Source: Clostridia bacterium | Lineage (GTDB): Bacteria; Bacillota; Clostridia; Oscillospirales; CAG-272 | DNA length: 51,390 bases | Assembly (NCBI GenBank): GCA_017504205.1 | Contig: JAFVRO010000018.1 | Span: forward strand, 1 to 51,390 | Direction: 5' to 3' | Part shown: piece after piece, positions 7,552-17,237 of the stretch | Position numbering within the stretch: position 1 is the stretch's first letter | Layout: the number at the start of each line of letters is the position of its first letter | Translations under genes and position numbers: made by a program | Notes under the pieces: model-generated | What the model saw: only the letters and a program-made list of their open reading frames with translations | What the model was told of the DNA's origin: nothing | Database searches by the model: none

Positions 7552-7746
7552 ATGGGAAAAATTAAGACACATCGTGCATCCGCAAAAAGATTTTCCGTAA
7601 CAGCAAACGGCAAAGTAAAGATGAATCACTGCCACCACCGTCACAAGCTCGGCCTTAAGACCGCAAAGAGAAAGAGACACCTTCGCACTGCAGGCTATGT
7701 AAGCGAAGCAATGGCAGCTAACATCAAGAGCCTCATTCAGAAATAA
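7552..7746 (+). CDS. rpmI: 50S ribosomal protein L35
   Basis: The 64-residue very basic protein begins MGKIKTHRASAKRF and carries the family's HKLGLKTAKRKRHL stretch. It binds 23S rRNA in the large subunit. It is the second gene of the infC operon, 70 bases after infC, with AAAGAGG ahead of the ATG. Length and sequence are typical and nothing looks odd. Confidence 0.97.
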   Translation: MGKIKTHRASAKRFSVTANGKVKMNHCHHRHKLGLKTAKRKRHLRTAGYVSEAMAANIKSLIQK

Positions 7747-7803
7747 TTCTGAAACGTTTGTACAATTTGAAAACATTAAAGATAATCGCAGGAGGAAAAT
7801 AAA

Positions 7804-8184
7804 ATGGCAAGAGTTAAAGGCGCGATGATGACTCGCAAAAGAAGAAAGAAGATTTTAAAGGCCGCAAAAGGTTACTGGGGTGCTAAGAGTAAGCACTTTA
7901 AGATGGCTAAACAAGCCGTAATGAAGAGCGGTAACTATGCATATATCGGCAGAAAACTCAGAAAGAGAGACTTCCGTCGTCTCTGGATTACCCGTATCTC
8001 TGCACAGGTTAAGGCTTGCAACGTAGTAGCAAACGGACGTCCTATGAACTATTCCGTATTCATGCACGGCCTCAAGCTCGCAGGCATCACCCTCAACCGC
8101 AAGATGCTCGCAGACATCGCTGTAAGAGATAAGGCAGCTTTCCAGGTTCTCGCTGAGAACGCAAAGGCAGCTCTCGAGGCGTAA
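7804..8184 (+). CDS. rplT: 50S ribosomal protein L20
   Basis: At 126 residues this is a full-length L20, starting [19 protein letters not shown] and containing [17 protein letters not shown]20 is an early-assembly 23S rRNA binder and, in Bacillus, the repressor that acts on the infC leader; the attenuator at 6917-6943 makes the same loop likely here. GGAGG lies 6-7 bases before the ATG. The operon ends at the terminator that follows. Confidence 0.97.
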   Translation: MARVKGAMMTRKRRKKILKAAKGYWGAKSKHFKMAKQAVMKSGNYAYIGRKLRKRDFRRLWITRISAQVKACNVVANGRPMNYSVFMHGLKLAGITLNRKMLADIAVRDKAAFQVLAENAKAALEA

Positions 8185-8195
8185 AGAAATAAAGT

Positions 8196-8232
8196 AAAAA
8201 CCCGAGGTGGCAATTGTCCCACACGGGTTTTT
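8196..8232. terminator. terminator after rplT
   Basis: AAAACCCG and GTGG pair with CCAC and CGGGTTTTT across 8196-8232, with a short AATTGT-containing loop. The T-run on the plus strand and the A-run on the other side make it usable in both directions. It closes infC-rpmI-rplT. Confidence 0.8.
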
Positions 8233-8288
8233 ATTCAATTAATAAGTTAATCAGATTTCACTAAAATTCAATTCCGGAGCGTATAAAA

Positions 8289-9152
8289 ATGAACGGTAGA
8301 GAGATAATTACCTCAAGACAGAATAAGCTCGTTACTCTTGTATCAAAGCTTGGAGACCGCAAGCACCGCGATTCAGAGCGCCTTTTCGTGCTTGACGGGA
8401 TTAAACTCTATGCAGAAGCATGCCTGTGCGGTATCGAAATGCCTTACGTTCTTGTGAATTGCGAGAAGGCAGAGACGGTAGCCGCAAAGCTCAAGTCTTT
8501 GGGAGTAGAGGATGCCTTCAGTCGTATAGAGAACTCAATTTTGACTACGGATGCGGTTTTTTCTAAAATTTCTCAAGAAAAATCCCCCGAAGGCATAATA
8601 AGTATCGCAAGATATATTGACAAATTGCATAAAATCATTACAATAAATAAAAGGGATGATTTTTTAGTCTCCACGGATGCACTTGCTACCCCCACCGAAA
8701 GCGTGATGATGCTTGAATCCGTCAGAGACCCCGGGAACCTCGGAACCGTTATCAGAAGCGCTTACGCTTTTGGAATCGATCGCCTCGTTCTGAGCCTTGA
8801 TTGCGCCGATATCTATAACCCAAGAACCGTCAGAGCAGCAATGGGCGCTCTTTTCCGCATGAGAATAGACAGATGCGAAAGCCTCGCTCCCGTTATAAAC
8901 TCATACCGCCAAAACGGTCGCCGCGTCCTTGGATCAGCACTTGATAAAAATGCTATGATCCTCAGAAAGGGTGAGCTTTCAGGCGCAGATATCATAGTCA
9001 TCGGTAACGAAGGTCATGGTATTTCTGACAGTGTCAGATCAGCATGTAACGGATGTATATATATACCGATGACGGAAAATGCAGAATCCCTTAACGCCGC
9101 TATGGCTTCCACCGTGTTCGCGTGGGAAATAGGCGGTAACAAACTTATTTGA
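8289..9152 (+). CDS. TrmH/SpoU-family RNA 2'-O-methyltransferase
   Basis: The 287 residues contain an N-terminal L30e-like substrate-binding domain and a C-terminal SPOUT (trefoil-knot) methyltransferase domain. The three family motifs are SVRDPGNLGTVIRSA (about 140-154), IVIGNEGHGIS (about 236-246) and IPMTENAESLNAAMAS (about 257-272). Such enzymes methylate a ribose 2'-OH in rRNA or tRNA using S-adenosylmethionine; the exact nucleotide cannot be told. A homologue stands beside rplT in many Firmicutes. It opens the long co-directional run ending at leuS. CGGAG precedes the ATG by about 10 bases. Confidence 0.88.
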   Translation: MNGREIITSRQNKLVTLVSKLGDRKHRDSERLFVLDGIKLYAEACLCGIEMPYVLVNCEKAETVAAKLKSLGVEDAFSRIENSILTTDAVFSKISQEKSPEGIISIARYIDKLHKIITINKRDDFLVSTDALATPTESVMMLESVRDPGNLGTVIRSAYAFGIDRLVLSLDCADIYNPRTVRAAMGALFRMRIDRCESLAPVINSYRQNGRRVLGSALDKNAMILRKGELSGADIIVIGNEGHGISDSVRSACNGCIYIPMTENAESLNAAMASTVFAWEIGGNKLI

Positions 9153-9187
9153 AATAAATATTAACCGATTTTCCAAAGGAGAGTACT

Positions 9188-10600
9188 ATGCTGCACGACG
9201 AATTATTATATTGGATATGGCTTTCTCTTAGAGTCGGCATTGCAAATTACGAATTTGTGCGCCTGCTTGACTATTACGAAACACCCTTTGAGATATACTC
9301 CGCCGAAAGCGAGGAGATATCCCGTATTGAAGGAATTTCTCCACAACTTGCAGATAGCCTTTCAAACAAAAATATTGATGACGCAAGAAGATATCAGCAT
9401 TATTGCGCAAGGTACGGTATAGGTATTCTCACCTATGGCGATCCGCGATATCCCGTATGCCTCAAAAAGATACAGAATCCGCCCGTGCTTCTGTACTTTA
9501 AAGGTACGCTTCCTGATTTTGATACCGTTCCCGCAGTCAGTATAGTAGGAACGAGAAAAATGAGCGAATACGGAAAGCAGATGGCGTATAAAATATCATA
9601 CGAGCTTGCAAGCGCAGGTATTACCGTAGTAAGCGGTATGGCTCTCGGAATCGACGGCGTCGCATCATGCGGAGCGCTTGAAGCAGGAGGTACAAGCGTG
9701 GTAGTGCTTGGATCTGGCATCGACGTGATCTACCCTAAGGAGCACGCAAGACTTATGGATCTGATAATCCATAACGGAGCAGTAGTTTCTGAATATCCTA
9801 TAGGCACACGCCCCGATGGAGATAACTTCCCGATAAGAAACCGTCTGATAAGTGCATTCAGTGAATCAACCGTCGTCATAGAGGGAGACTACAAGAGCGG
9901 AGCGCTGATCACCGCAAGACATGCCCTGATACAAGGCAGGGAGGTCTACGCCGTCCCCGGAAATATCGATGAGATCAACGCACAGGGCACAAACAATCTG
10001 CTTCAGACGGGCGCCACAATGATAGTCAGTGCCGAGGATATTATGAAGCAGTACCGTAAAACGTATGGTGACAGATTGAATGAGCTTGCTTATGATAGTG
10101 CAAGGCACTCATGCTCCGATTGCGATAGGGCACTTGCAAGAATGAAGGTCCATTCAAGAATATACGGATACAATTACAATACGCACCCTACACCCGGAAC
10201 CGAGGATTCTATAGCCGAGGCTCAGCGTCAATCACTCGTAGCACGCGCAACCGTTCCCGACAGAGGAAAGCCAAAGCCGGTCCGTGATGCTGCGACCGCT
10301 CCGCGCAAAGCCGCAGCAGACCCGACGCCCCAGCAAGCCTCTCCTCAAAAAGCACCGGCATCACCTAACGGTGTCACCGCACCGCGCCCCGAAAAGGCGG
10401 CGTCGGTACAAAGCACAGCAAAGCTTACCGAGCTTCAGGAAAAGATACTCGTATGCTTTCCGCTTGATGAATGTATAAGCCTTGATCAGATAGTCCGCAT
10501 GACCGATCTGCCCACGCAGACAGTAGCATTGAATCTGACGATTCTAACAATTGCCGGAGTTGTCAGAAGCCTTCCGGGCGGAATGTATCAAAGGCTCTGA
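9188..10600 (+). CDS. dprA: DNA-processing protein DprA
   Basis: DprA (470 residues) binds incoming single-stranded DNA and loads RecA during transformation; many non-competent bacteria also keep it. An N-terminal helix-hairpin-helix-like segment is followed by the Rossmann domain with VSIVGTRKMSEYG (about 117-129), SGMALGIDGVA and PIRNRLIS, ending near TGATMI. A linker rich in Ala, Pro and Lys (about 355-410) leads to a C-terminal winged-helix domain starting LTELQEKIL. The linker makes it longer than the Bacillus protein. GGAG precedes the start, and the dprA-topA order is the classic one. Confidence 0.93.
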   Translation: MLHDELLYWIWLSLRVGIANYEFVRLLDYYETPFEIYSAESEEISRIEGISPQLADSLSNKNIDDARRYQHYCARYGIGILTYGDPRYPVCLKKIQNPPVLLYFKGTLPDFDTVPAVSIVGTRKMSEYGKQMAYKISYELASAGITVVSGMALGIDGVASCGALEAGGTSVVVLGSGIDVIYPKEHARLMDLIIHNGAVVSEYPIGTRPDGDNFPIRNRLISAFSESTVVIEGDYKSGALITARHALIQGREVYAVPGNIDEINAQGTNNLLQTGATMIVSAEDIMKQYRKTYGDRLNELAYDSARHSCSDCDRALARMKVHSRIYGYNYNTHPTPGTEDSIAEAQRQSLVARATVPDRGKPKPVRDAATAPRKAAADPTPQQASPQKAPASPNGVTAPRPEKAASVQSTAKLTELQEKILVCFPLDECISLDQIVRMTDLPTQTVALNLTILTIAGVVRSLPGGMYQRL

Positions 10601-10649
10601 TCGCACAACCCACCACCGCACCGCGCGGTGATAATTATGGAGGTAATTA

Positions 10650-12941
10650 ATGTCAAGTCTTGTAATCGTTGAGTCCCCACCTAAAGCAGTCTCGATAAAG
10701 TCATATCTCGGCTCGGGATATAAAGTTATCGCATCCAAGGGACATATACGAGACCTACCTAAAAGCATATTAGGCGTAGATATCGAAAACGGATTCGCGC
10801 CACATTATATAAACATCCGTGGAAAGGGTGACCTCATTAAAGAACTGAGACGTGAGGCGAAAAATGCAGATTATGTATATTTCGCAACCGACCCTGACCG
10901 CGAGGGAGAAGCTATAACGTGGCACCTCGCTACCGTTCTTGGTATTCCCGTTGAAAAAATAAGAAGAATAACATTTAACGAGGTAACGAAAAAAGCAGTT
11001 CGTGAGGCAATAAAGTCTCCCGGTAAGCTTAATATGAATCTCGTTAATGCTCAACAAACACGCCGCATTCTTGACCGAATTGTCGGATATAAGATCAGCC
11101 CCCATCTTTGGAAGGGCATAAAGAGCGGACTTTCCGCAGGCAGAGTGCAATCCGTTGCAACGAGAATTATCGTAGACCGCGAAAATGAGATACGCGCTTT
11201 TAAACCAAGCGAGTATTGGACGATTGACGCTCATCTTCTTGCAGAAGATTCGGGTAGAACCTCCTTCGTTGCACATTTTTACGGCACACGCGCCAAAAAA
11301 GTACAGATAAAGAACGAAACAGAGGCAAATACTGTCGCAAACGCCGTTGATGGCAAGAAATTCCGTGCCGTAAGCGTAAAAAAGACGGTACGCCACAAAT
11401 CCCCGGCTCCGCCCTTTACTACCTCCACAATGCAGCAGGAAGCCTCCAAGCGTCTCGGATTTCAGTCCGCACGCATAATGAAGGTGGCTCAGGAACTTTA
11501 CGAGGGCATTAACGTCGGCTCCGAAAACGGCGGAACTCAGGGTCTTATCACCTATATGCGTACCGACTCACTCCGCATCTCTGCAGATGCACAGAATGCC
11601 GCACTTGAACTTATAAAAGCAAAGTACGGTAAGGCATACTGCCCATCAACTCCCAGAGTGTATAAATCAAAATCCAACTCGCAGGACGCTCACGAAGCGA
11701 TCCGCCCCTCACACGTCGAGCTTGAGCCCGCAAAAATACAGAAGTACCTTACCGCAGACCAATACAAGCTTTATAAGCTTATCTGGGACCGCTTCGTCGC
11801 AAGTCAGATGCAGTCCGCGAAGCTTAACGTGGTCGGAATGGACTTTGAATGCGAGGGATATATATTCCGTTCAAGCGGATATACCGTAAACTTTGACGGT
11901 TATATGGCCGTTTACAATGACGGCGAAACCGCAGACGATACGGGAAATGAAAAAGAAAAAAATATCCGTCTGCCCGAGGTTGCAGAGAATTCCTTGCTTG
12001 ATCTTGACAGACTCGATAAAACTCAACATTTTACGGAGCCACCTCCAAGGTACAGTGAGGCATCCCTTATCAAATTCCTTGAAGAAAAAGGAATAGGCCG
12101 TCCGTCAACGATCACACCCACCATTACTACTATTCTTGCGCGTAATTATGTCAAGCGCGAGGGTAAGGTGTTCGTACCGACCCCACTTGGCGAGATCACC
12201 ACAAAACTGATGATGGATAACTTCCCAAATATAGTTAACTATCAGTTTACCGCAGAGATGGAAGATTATCTTGATGCCATAGAGCAGGGAAGCTCCACTA
12301 TGCTCGACGTTCTGAGCAACTTCTGGGCGGATTTTTCTGTTGAACTTGAAAAGGCTGCTGAGGTCATGCAGAGCGGAAAGTACTCACTACCCGCTGAGGA
12401 GACTGATTTCATATGCGAAAAATGCGGAAGCCGTATGGTAGTCCGTGAGAGTAAGTACGGAAGATTTGCTGCTTGTCCGCGCTATCCTGAGTGTAAGTTC
12501 ACACGTCCCCTTGACGTTCCTGTCACTCCTTCTCCTGCTAAGGTAGCCACCTCCGTCGCATCATCAAGTGCGGACGTTGCTAATATGAAGTGTGAAAAAT
12601 GCGGATCCGAGATGGTTGAGCGAAGCGGCAGATACGGCGTGTTCTACGCCTGCTCAAAATATCCCGAATGTAACTTCACACGACAGAAAACCGTGGACAC
12701 GGGAGTTTCCTGTCCCGATTGCGGCGGTAAAATACTACTGAAGAACAAAGGCAAGACTATCTTTTATAGTTGCGAAAACTATCCCGATTGCAAGTTTTCA
12801 TCGTGGGACGCACCGACAAAAATGACTTGTCCCGGATGTGGAAAAATGCTATTTAAGAAAAAAGGTAAGACTAATACGGTCTATTGCCATAATCCAAGCT
12901 GTAAATATACGATGGTGATAGAGGAGTTAACCGAAGGCTGA
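10650..12941 (+). CDS. topA: DNA topoisomerase I
   Basis: This type IA topoisomerase (763 residues) relaxes negative supercoils. The Toprim domain starts LVIVESPPKA and holds the metal-binding ATDPDREGE (D81, D83, E87). The catalytic tyrosine is Y302 in TYMRTDS. Four C-terminal zinc-ribbon repeats of the C-x2-C...C-x4/5-C type occur between about 588 and 756, in place of the three usual in E. coli; all cysteines are present. GGAGG lies 5 bases before the ATG. It stands between dprA and trmFO, as in Bacillus. Confidence 0.96.
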   Translation: MSSLVIVESPPKAVSIKSYLGSGYKVIASKGHIRDLPKSILGVDIENGFAPHYINIRGKGDLIKELRREAKNADYVYFATDPDREGEAITWHLATVLGIPVEKIRRITFNEVTKKAVREAIKSPGKLNMNLVNAQQTRRILDRIVGYKISPHLWKGIKSGLSAGRVQSVATRIIVDRENEIRAFKPSEYWTIDAHLLAEDSGRTSFVAHFYGTRAKKVQIKNETEANTVANAVDGKKFRAVSVKKTVRHKSPAPPFTTSTMQQEASKRLGFQSARIMKVAQELYEGINVGSENGGTQGLITYMRTDSLRISADAQNAALELIKAKYGKAYCPSTPRVYKSKSNSQDAHEAIRPSHVELEPAKIQKYLTADQYKLYKLIWDRFVASQMQSAKLNVVGMDFECEGYIFRSSGYTVNFDGYMAVYNDGETADDTGNEKEKNIRLPEVAENSLLDLDRLDKTQHFTEPPPRYSEASLIKFLEEKGIGRPSTITPTITTILARNYVKREGKVFVPTPLGEITTKLMMDNFPNIVNYQFTAEMEDYLDAIEQGSSTMLDVLSNFWADFSVELEKAAEVMQSGKYSLPAEETDFICEKCGSRMVVRESKYGRFAACPRYPECKFTRPLDVPVTPSPAKVATSVASSSADVANMKCEKCGSEMVERSGRYGVFYACSKYPECNFTRQKTVDTGVSCPDCGGKILLKNKGKTIFYSCENYPDCKFSSWDAPTKMTCPGCGKMLFKKKGKTNTVYCHNPSCKYTMVIEELTEG

Positions 12942-12963
12942 TACACGGTATTAAGGTATAGAA

Positions 12964-14310
12964 ATGACAGAAAAAACAACGATTAATATATTCGGAGCCG
13001 GATTTGCAGGATGTGAGGCGGCGTGGCAGGCGGTGAAGCAGGGGGTGCGCGTAAGACTTCATGAAATGAAGCCCATGAAATATACCCCCGCACACCACTC
13101 TCCCGATTTCTGCGAGCTCGTTTGCTCAAATTCACTCAGATCCGATAGCGTAATAAACGCGGTGGGACTTCTGAAGCGCGAGCTTCTTGATATGGGCTCC
13201 CTGATTATGGAGGCGGCTCTTGCTACGAGAGTTCCCGCAGGATCAGCGCTTGCCGTTGACCGCGAGCTGTTCTCAAAATACGTCACCGATAAGATCCGAG
13301 GCTGCCCCGATATCGAGGTAATAAGCGAGGAGGTCACGGGCATAAGCGATGATGCCACAGTAACCGTTATCGCCACAGGCCCACTTACGTCCGAGCCAAT
13401 GTCGGACTATATAAGAGATACACTCGGTTGCCGAGACCTACACTTTTTCGATGCCGCCGCCCCGATAGTGGATTTCTCTACGGTGAATATGGATATAGCC
13501 TACTTCGCTTCCCGATACAATAAGGGCGATGCAGACTATATAAACTGCCCGATGAATAAGGAGCAGTACGATGCCTTCTACGATGCCCTTATTCACGCAG
13601 AGGAGGCAGCTCTTAAAGAGTTTGATAAGAATGAACAGAGTAAATTAACGGTATTTGAAGGATGTATGCCGGTCGAGATCATGGCGAAAAGAGGCTACGA
13701 TACACTGAGATTCGGACCGCTCAAGCCTGTGGGACTAGATGATCCGAGAACAGGTGAGGAGTATTATGCTGTCGTTCAGCTCCGCAAGGAAAATAAAGAG
13801 GGAACCATGTATAATCTCGTCGGATTTCAGACGCACCTCACTTACCCCGAGCAACGCCGTGTTTTCCGTATGATCCCCGGACTCGAAAACGCAGAATTTC
13901 TGCGATACGGTACAATGCACCGCAATACCTATCTCAATTCTCCCGGATTTCTCGATAACACCTACGCAATGCTTACCCGTCCGAATATCTTTTTTGCAGG
14001 ACAGATGACGGGGGTCGAGGGCTACGTTGAAAGTGCCGCCTCCGGATTTGTCGCAGGCGTGAACGCCGCAAGACGCGCAACCGGCAGAGAAATGCTCGTT
14101 TTCCCCGCAACCACTATGATAGGTGCTATGGCCGAGTATGTTCAAAACGGCTCCGTCGGCGGAAGATTTACACCGATGAATGCCAATTTCGGTATCATTG
14201 AGCCGCTTGGATATAAGGTAAAGGGTAAAAAGACCGTGAAATATGAAGTCTATGCAGAGCGTTCACTTAAAGAGATCGAAGCACTCAGACTCACTCTCAA
14301 GCAAGAATAA
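12964..14310 (+). CDS. trmFO: methylenetetrahydrofolate--tRNA-(uracil-5-)-methyltransferase TrmFO
   Basis: TrmFO makes 5-methyluridine at position 54 of tRNAs, using methylene-THF and FAD. The protein (448 residues) begins with the FAD-binding GAGFAGCEAA (9-18) and has the family stretches LHEMKP, FCELVCSNSLRSD and RVPAGSALAVDRE. The flavin and folate pocket continues to the YVESAASGF region near 360. The start codon follows topA by 22 bases with no clear AGGAGG, which suggests translational coupling in the operon. Nothing is missing. Confidence 0.96.
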   Translation: MTEKTTINIFGAGFAGCEAAWQAVKQGVRVRLHEMKPMKYTPAHHSPDFCELVCSNSLRSDSVINAVGLLKRELLDMGSLIMEAALATRVPAGSALAVDRELFSKYVTDKIRGCPDIEVISEEVTGISDDATVTVIATGPLTSEPMSDYIRDTLGCRDLHFFDAAAPIVDFSTVNMDIAYFASRYNKGDADYINCPMNKEQYDAFYDALIHAEEAALKEFDKNEQSKLTVFEGCMPVEIMAKRGYDTLRFGPLKPVGLDDPRTGEEYYAVVQLRKENKEGTMYNLVGFQTHLTYPEQRRVFRMIPGLENAEFLRYGTMHRNTYLNSPGFLDNTYAMLTRPNIFFAGQMTGVEGYVESAASGFVAGVNAARRATGREMLVFPATTMIGAMAEYVQNGSVGGRFTPMNANFGIIEPLGYKVKGKKTVKYEVYAERSLKEIEALRLTLKQE

Positions 14311-14330
14311 TCAATATACGGAAGGTTATT

Positions 14331-15374
14331 ATGGTTATAGTAATAGATGTAATGGGCGGAGATAATTCCCCCGAGGAAACCGTAAAAGGCGCATATCAGG
14401 CAAGCCTTGAATACGATGCAAGGTTTGTTCTGGTCGGAGACAAGGATCAGATCGAGAATGTGGCAAAGCGCAATTCTATAAAGCTTGACCGCTTTGAAAT
14501 AGTCCACACGCCCACCGTCATCGAAATGTCCGATTCCCCAATGGCAGTAGTCAGAGCCAAAAGCGATTCTTCAATGAATATAGGTCTTACTATGCTCTCA
14601 GAAGGAAAAGCGGATGCCTTCGTCACCACGGGAAACACGGGCGCACTTTTTACAGGTGCAACCCTTATAGTCCGTAAGATAAAAGGCGTTCAGCGCGCCG
14701 CAATAGCGACAGTGCTACCGCTCAGTAAACCTACACTTGTTCTTGACGCAGGTGCAAATATTCAGGTAGACGTCGAAAGCCTTGAGCAGTTTGCCATCAT
14801 GGGAAGCGCATATATGAAGCAATATTACGGTATCGCCTCCCCGACCGTCGGACTTCTGAATAACGGAGTAGAGGATACCAAGGGAACCGAGCTGAGAATT
14901 GAAGCTAATAAAAGACTCTCCGCACTTGACGGTATAAATTACGTCGGCAACGTAGAGGGCAATAGCGTCGTTCTCGGCGCGTGCGACGTCGTCGTCACTG
15001 ACGGATTTACCGGCAATATTATGCTCAAATCCATTGAAGGAATGGGAAAAATGCTGTCGGGAAGCTTGAATGAACTGTTCCGCTCCTCCCCCGTTTCGGT
15101 GCTTGCCTATCTGCTCGTCAAAGGCAAATTCAAAAAATTCAAAAAGAAATTCGACTCAAGAGAGCACGGTGGCGCACCACTGCTCGGTATAAGTAAGCCC
15201 GTTATAAAGGCACACGGCTCATCCGATGCCGTAGCCTTCAAAAATGCCATCGGTCAGGCAATATTCTTCGCCGAACACAATATCAACGAAGGCATTTCGG
15301 AGAACATGTCGGTCTATACCGCAAAAAGAAAGGCGGAAAGAGCCGCTAAAAAAGCCGAGCAAGTAACCGTGTAA
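14331..15374 (+). CDS. plsX: phosphate acyltransferase PlsX
   Basis: PlsX turns acyl-ACP into acyl-phosphate, the first step of phosphatidic acid synthesis with PlsY. The 347 residues begin VIDVMGGDNSP and include the family's FVTTGNTGALFTGA and VVVTDGFTGNIMLKSIEG segments. A Lys/Ala-rich tail ends the protein. GGAAGG lies ahead of the ATG. In many relatives an acpP gene follows; here rnc follows directly after 39 bases. Confidence 0.95.
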   Translation: MVIVIDVMGGDNSPEETVKGAYQASLEYDARFVLVGDKDQIENVAKRNSIKLDRFEIVHTPTVIEMSDSPMAVVRAKSDSSMNIGLTMLSEGKADAFVTTGNTGALFTGATLIVRKIKGVQRAAIATVLPLSKPTLVLDAGANIQVDVESLEQFAIMGSAYMKQYYGIASPTVGLLNNGVEDTKGTELRIEANKRLSALDGINYVGNVEGNSVVLGACDVVVTDGFTGNIMLKSIEGMGKMLSGSLNELFRSSPVSVLAYLLVKGKFKKFKKKFDSREHGGAPLLGISKPVIKAHGSSDAVAFKNAIGQAIFFAEHNINEGISENMSVYTAKRKAERAAKKAEQVTV

Positions 15375-15413
15375 TATATCAAAAATCAAAAATACAGAAA
15401 GGAGATACGGTCA

Positions 15414-16148
15414 ATGAAGCTACCGCGATATGTAAGCCTGCTTTCGGAAAAAATAAGATATAAATTCAAAGATATAAGCCTGCTTGAAAAAGCCGTTACC
15501 CATTCATCGTACTCCAACGAGCTCAGAGCCCACAAAATAGAGTCTGAATGCAACGAGCGCCTTGAATTTCTCGGTGATGCGGTTCTTCAGATAGTAGTCA
15601 GTACATATCTCTACCAAAGTTACGCCGATCTCCCCGAAGGCCAGTTGACTAAGCTCCGTGCCGGCGTGGTTTGCGAAAAAGCTCTCGCTACATATGCAAG
15701 AAAAATATTGCTCGGGGATTACCTGCTTCTCGGCAGAGGCGAGATAGCCAATAACGGAAGAAACAATTCCTCTATGCTTGCCGACGCATTTGAGGCGCTT
15801 CTCGGCGCAGTATTTCTCGATGCAGGCGGAACGCAGGACGCTATCAAAACCGTCTCAAGCATAGTGCTTCCGTTCGTTAAAGAGGAGCTTTGCTCCATAA
15901 TTGAAAGCGGAGATACGGGAGACTATAAATCCATGCTTCAGCAGTTTATCCAGAAGACCGAAAACGAGCCCGTCGAGTACGTGCTTGTAAAAATGAGCGG
16001 GCCCGACCACTGCCGCGAATTCGTTATGGAAGCAAGGCTTTCATCCAACGTGATCGGATGCGGAAGCGGAAGACGAAAAGGAATTGCAGAGCAGAACGCA
16101 GCGCGTCAGGCACTTATCCTGTTCGGTCAGTTGCCTGCAGACAAATAA
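15414..16148 (+). CDS. rnc: ribonuclease III
   Basis: RNase III (244 residues) cleaves double-stranded RNA, including the rRNA precursor. The catalytic domain carries NERLEFLGDAVL (about 43-54) and the second acidic cluster LADAFEALLGAVFLD (about 122-136). A double-stranded RNA-binding domain follows (about 165-240) with the GSGRRKGIAEQNAARQAL end. AGAAAGGAG is well placed before the ATG. The neighbours plsX and smc are standard for Firmicutes. Confidence 0.96.
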   Translation: MKLPRYVSLLSEKIRYKFKDISLLEKAVTHSSYSNELRAHKIESECNERLEFLGDAVLQIVVSTYLYQSYADLPEGQLTKLRAGVVCEKALATYARKILLGDYLLLGRGEIANNGRNNSSMLADAFEALLGAVFLDAGGTQDAIKTVSSIVLPFVKEELCSIIESGDTGDYKSMLQQFIQKTENEPVEYVLVKMSGPDHCREFVMEARLSSNVIGCGSGRRKGIAEQNAARQALILFGQLPADK

Positions 16149-16151
16149 GCC

Positions 16152-17237
16152 ATGACTATCCCAATGCATAAAAAAAGACACATAAACGTGCCCGTTTTTA
16201 TCCCACATCTCGGATGCCCGAATAATTGCGTGTTCTGTAATCAACGGTCAATATCCGGAAAACAGGAGTTCGTTAAGGAAAGCGTGATAGACGAGATCGA
16301 AGCATGCCTTTCAACCGCCTCTCCCGATGATACCGCAGAGATCGCGTTTTTCGGTGGCTCGTTCACGGGAATAGACAGGGACCTGATGATCTACCTTCTT
16401 GACGTCGCACAATCATACGTTGATGCAGGCAGAGTTGATTCCATCAGAATGTCAACCCGTCCCGACTATATTAATCAAGAGATACTCTCTATTCTGTCAG
16501 ATTATTCAGTCGGTACTATCGAGCTCGGACTTCAGAGCATGGATGACTCGGTGCTGATAAAATCTAAAAGAGGACACGATTCCGCCACCGCAGTGCGAGC
16601 GTGCAAAATGATAAAGGCGGCAGGCTACTCACTCGTCGGACAAATGATGATAGGACTTCCGGGGGCTACCGTGCAGAACGAAATCAACACCGCACGCCTC
16701 ATCTGTGAATTAGGCGCCGATGCCGCAAGAGTGTACCCTACCGTCGTTTTCTACGGTACAGAGTTGTGTGAAATGGCGCAAAGTAACGCATATACTCCTT
16801 TGGATGAACCGGATGCCGTGTACCGCACCAAAGAGGTGCTTAAGGTGTTCGCAGAGCGTAGAGTTCCTTGTATACGGGTGGGACTTTGCGCATCGGAAAG
16901 CCTTTCGGATACAGATCACGTCTTTGGCGGCGCCAACCATAGCGCAATTGGCGAAATGGCAATGGGAGAGCTCTACTACGAAAAGATTGCAGAGGCTATT
17001 TCTGCATACCAAAACGAAAACCAAAACAGAAAATACCGTTTTCTGACTGTCACCGTGCCACGCGGATGTACTTCAAAGGCATCGGGTCAGAAAAGAAAAA
17101 ATAAAATAAGATTTGCCGAAATGCTCGGCATAAAACCCGAATACGTAAAGATCAAGGAGTCAGACCTGCTCGACGCCCTCTCTTATGAGGTGCGTACTGA
17201 GCCCGAGACTCTTGACGGAGGTATAGATTGTATTTAA
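16152..17237 (+). CDS. radical SAM protein, Elp3-like
   Basis: The 361-residue protein has the radical SAM cluster C22-x3-C26-x2-C29 followed by the FFGGSFTGI segment that binds SAM, and later EIELGLQSMDD-like and GLPGAT motifs of the Elp3/MiaB-like branch. No acetyltransferase domain is visible, so it is not a full Elp3. It starts 3 bases after rnc and its end overlaps smc by 10 bases, so it is tightly coupled to both. This position between rnc and smc is common in Clostridia, but the substrate is unknown; a tRNA or protein target is only a guess. Confidence 0.8.
   Translation: MTIPMHKKRHINVPVFIPHLGCPNNCVFCNQRSISGKQEFVKESVIDEIEACLSTASPDDTAEIAFFGGSFTGIDRDLMIYLLDVAQSYVDAGRVDSIRMSTRPDYINQEILSILSDYSVGTIELGLQSMDDSVLIKSKRGHDSATAVRACKMIKAAGYSLVGQMMIGLPGATVQNEINTARLICELGADAARVYPTVVFYGTELCEMAQSNAYTPLDEPDAVYRTKEVLKVFAERRVPCIRVGLCASESLSDTDHVFGGANHSAIGEMAMGELYYEKIAEAISAYQNENQNRKYRFLTVTVPRGCTSKASGQKRKNKIRFAEMLGIKPEYVKIKESDLLDALSYEVRTEPETLDGGIDCI

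Noticed and set aside
10770..11396. 208-codon minus-strand frame opposite topA
   Set aside because: It is antisense to the Toprim region of topA; the hydrophobic, Cys/Tyr-rich composition is typical of shadow frames.
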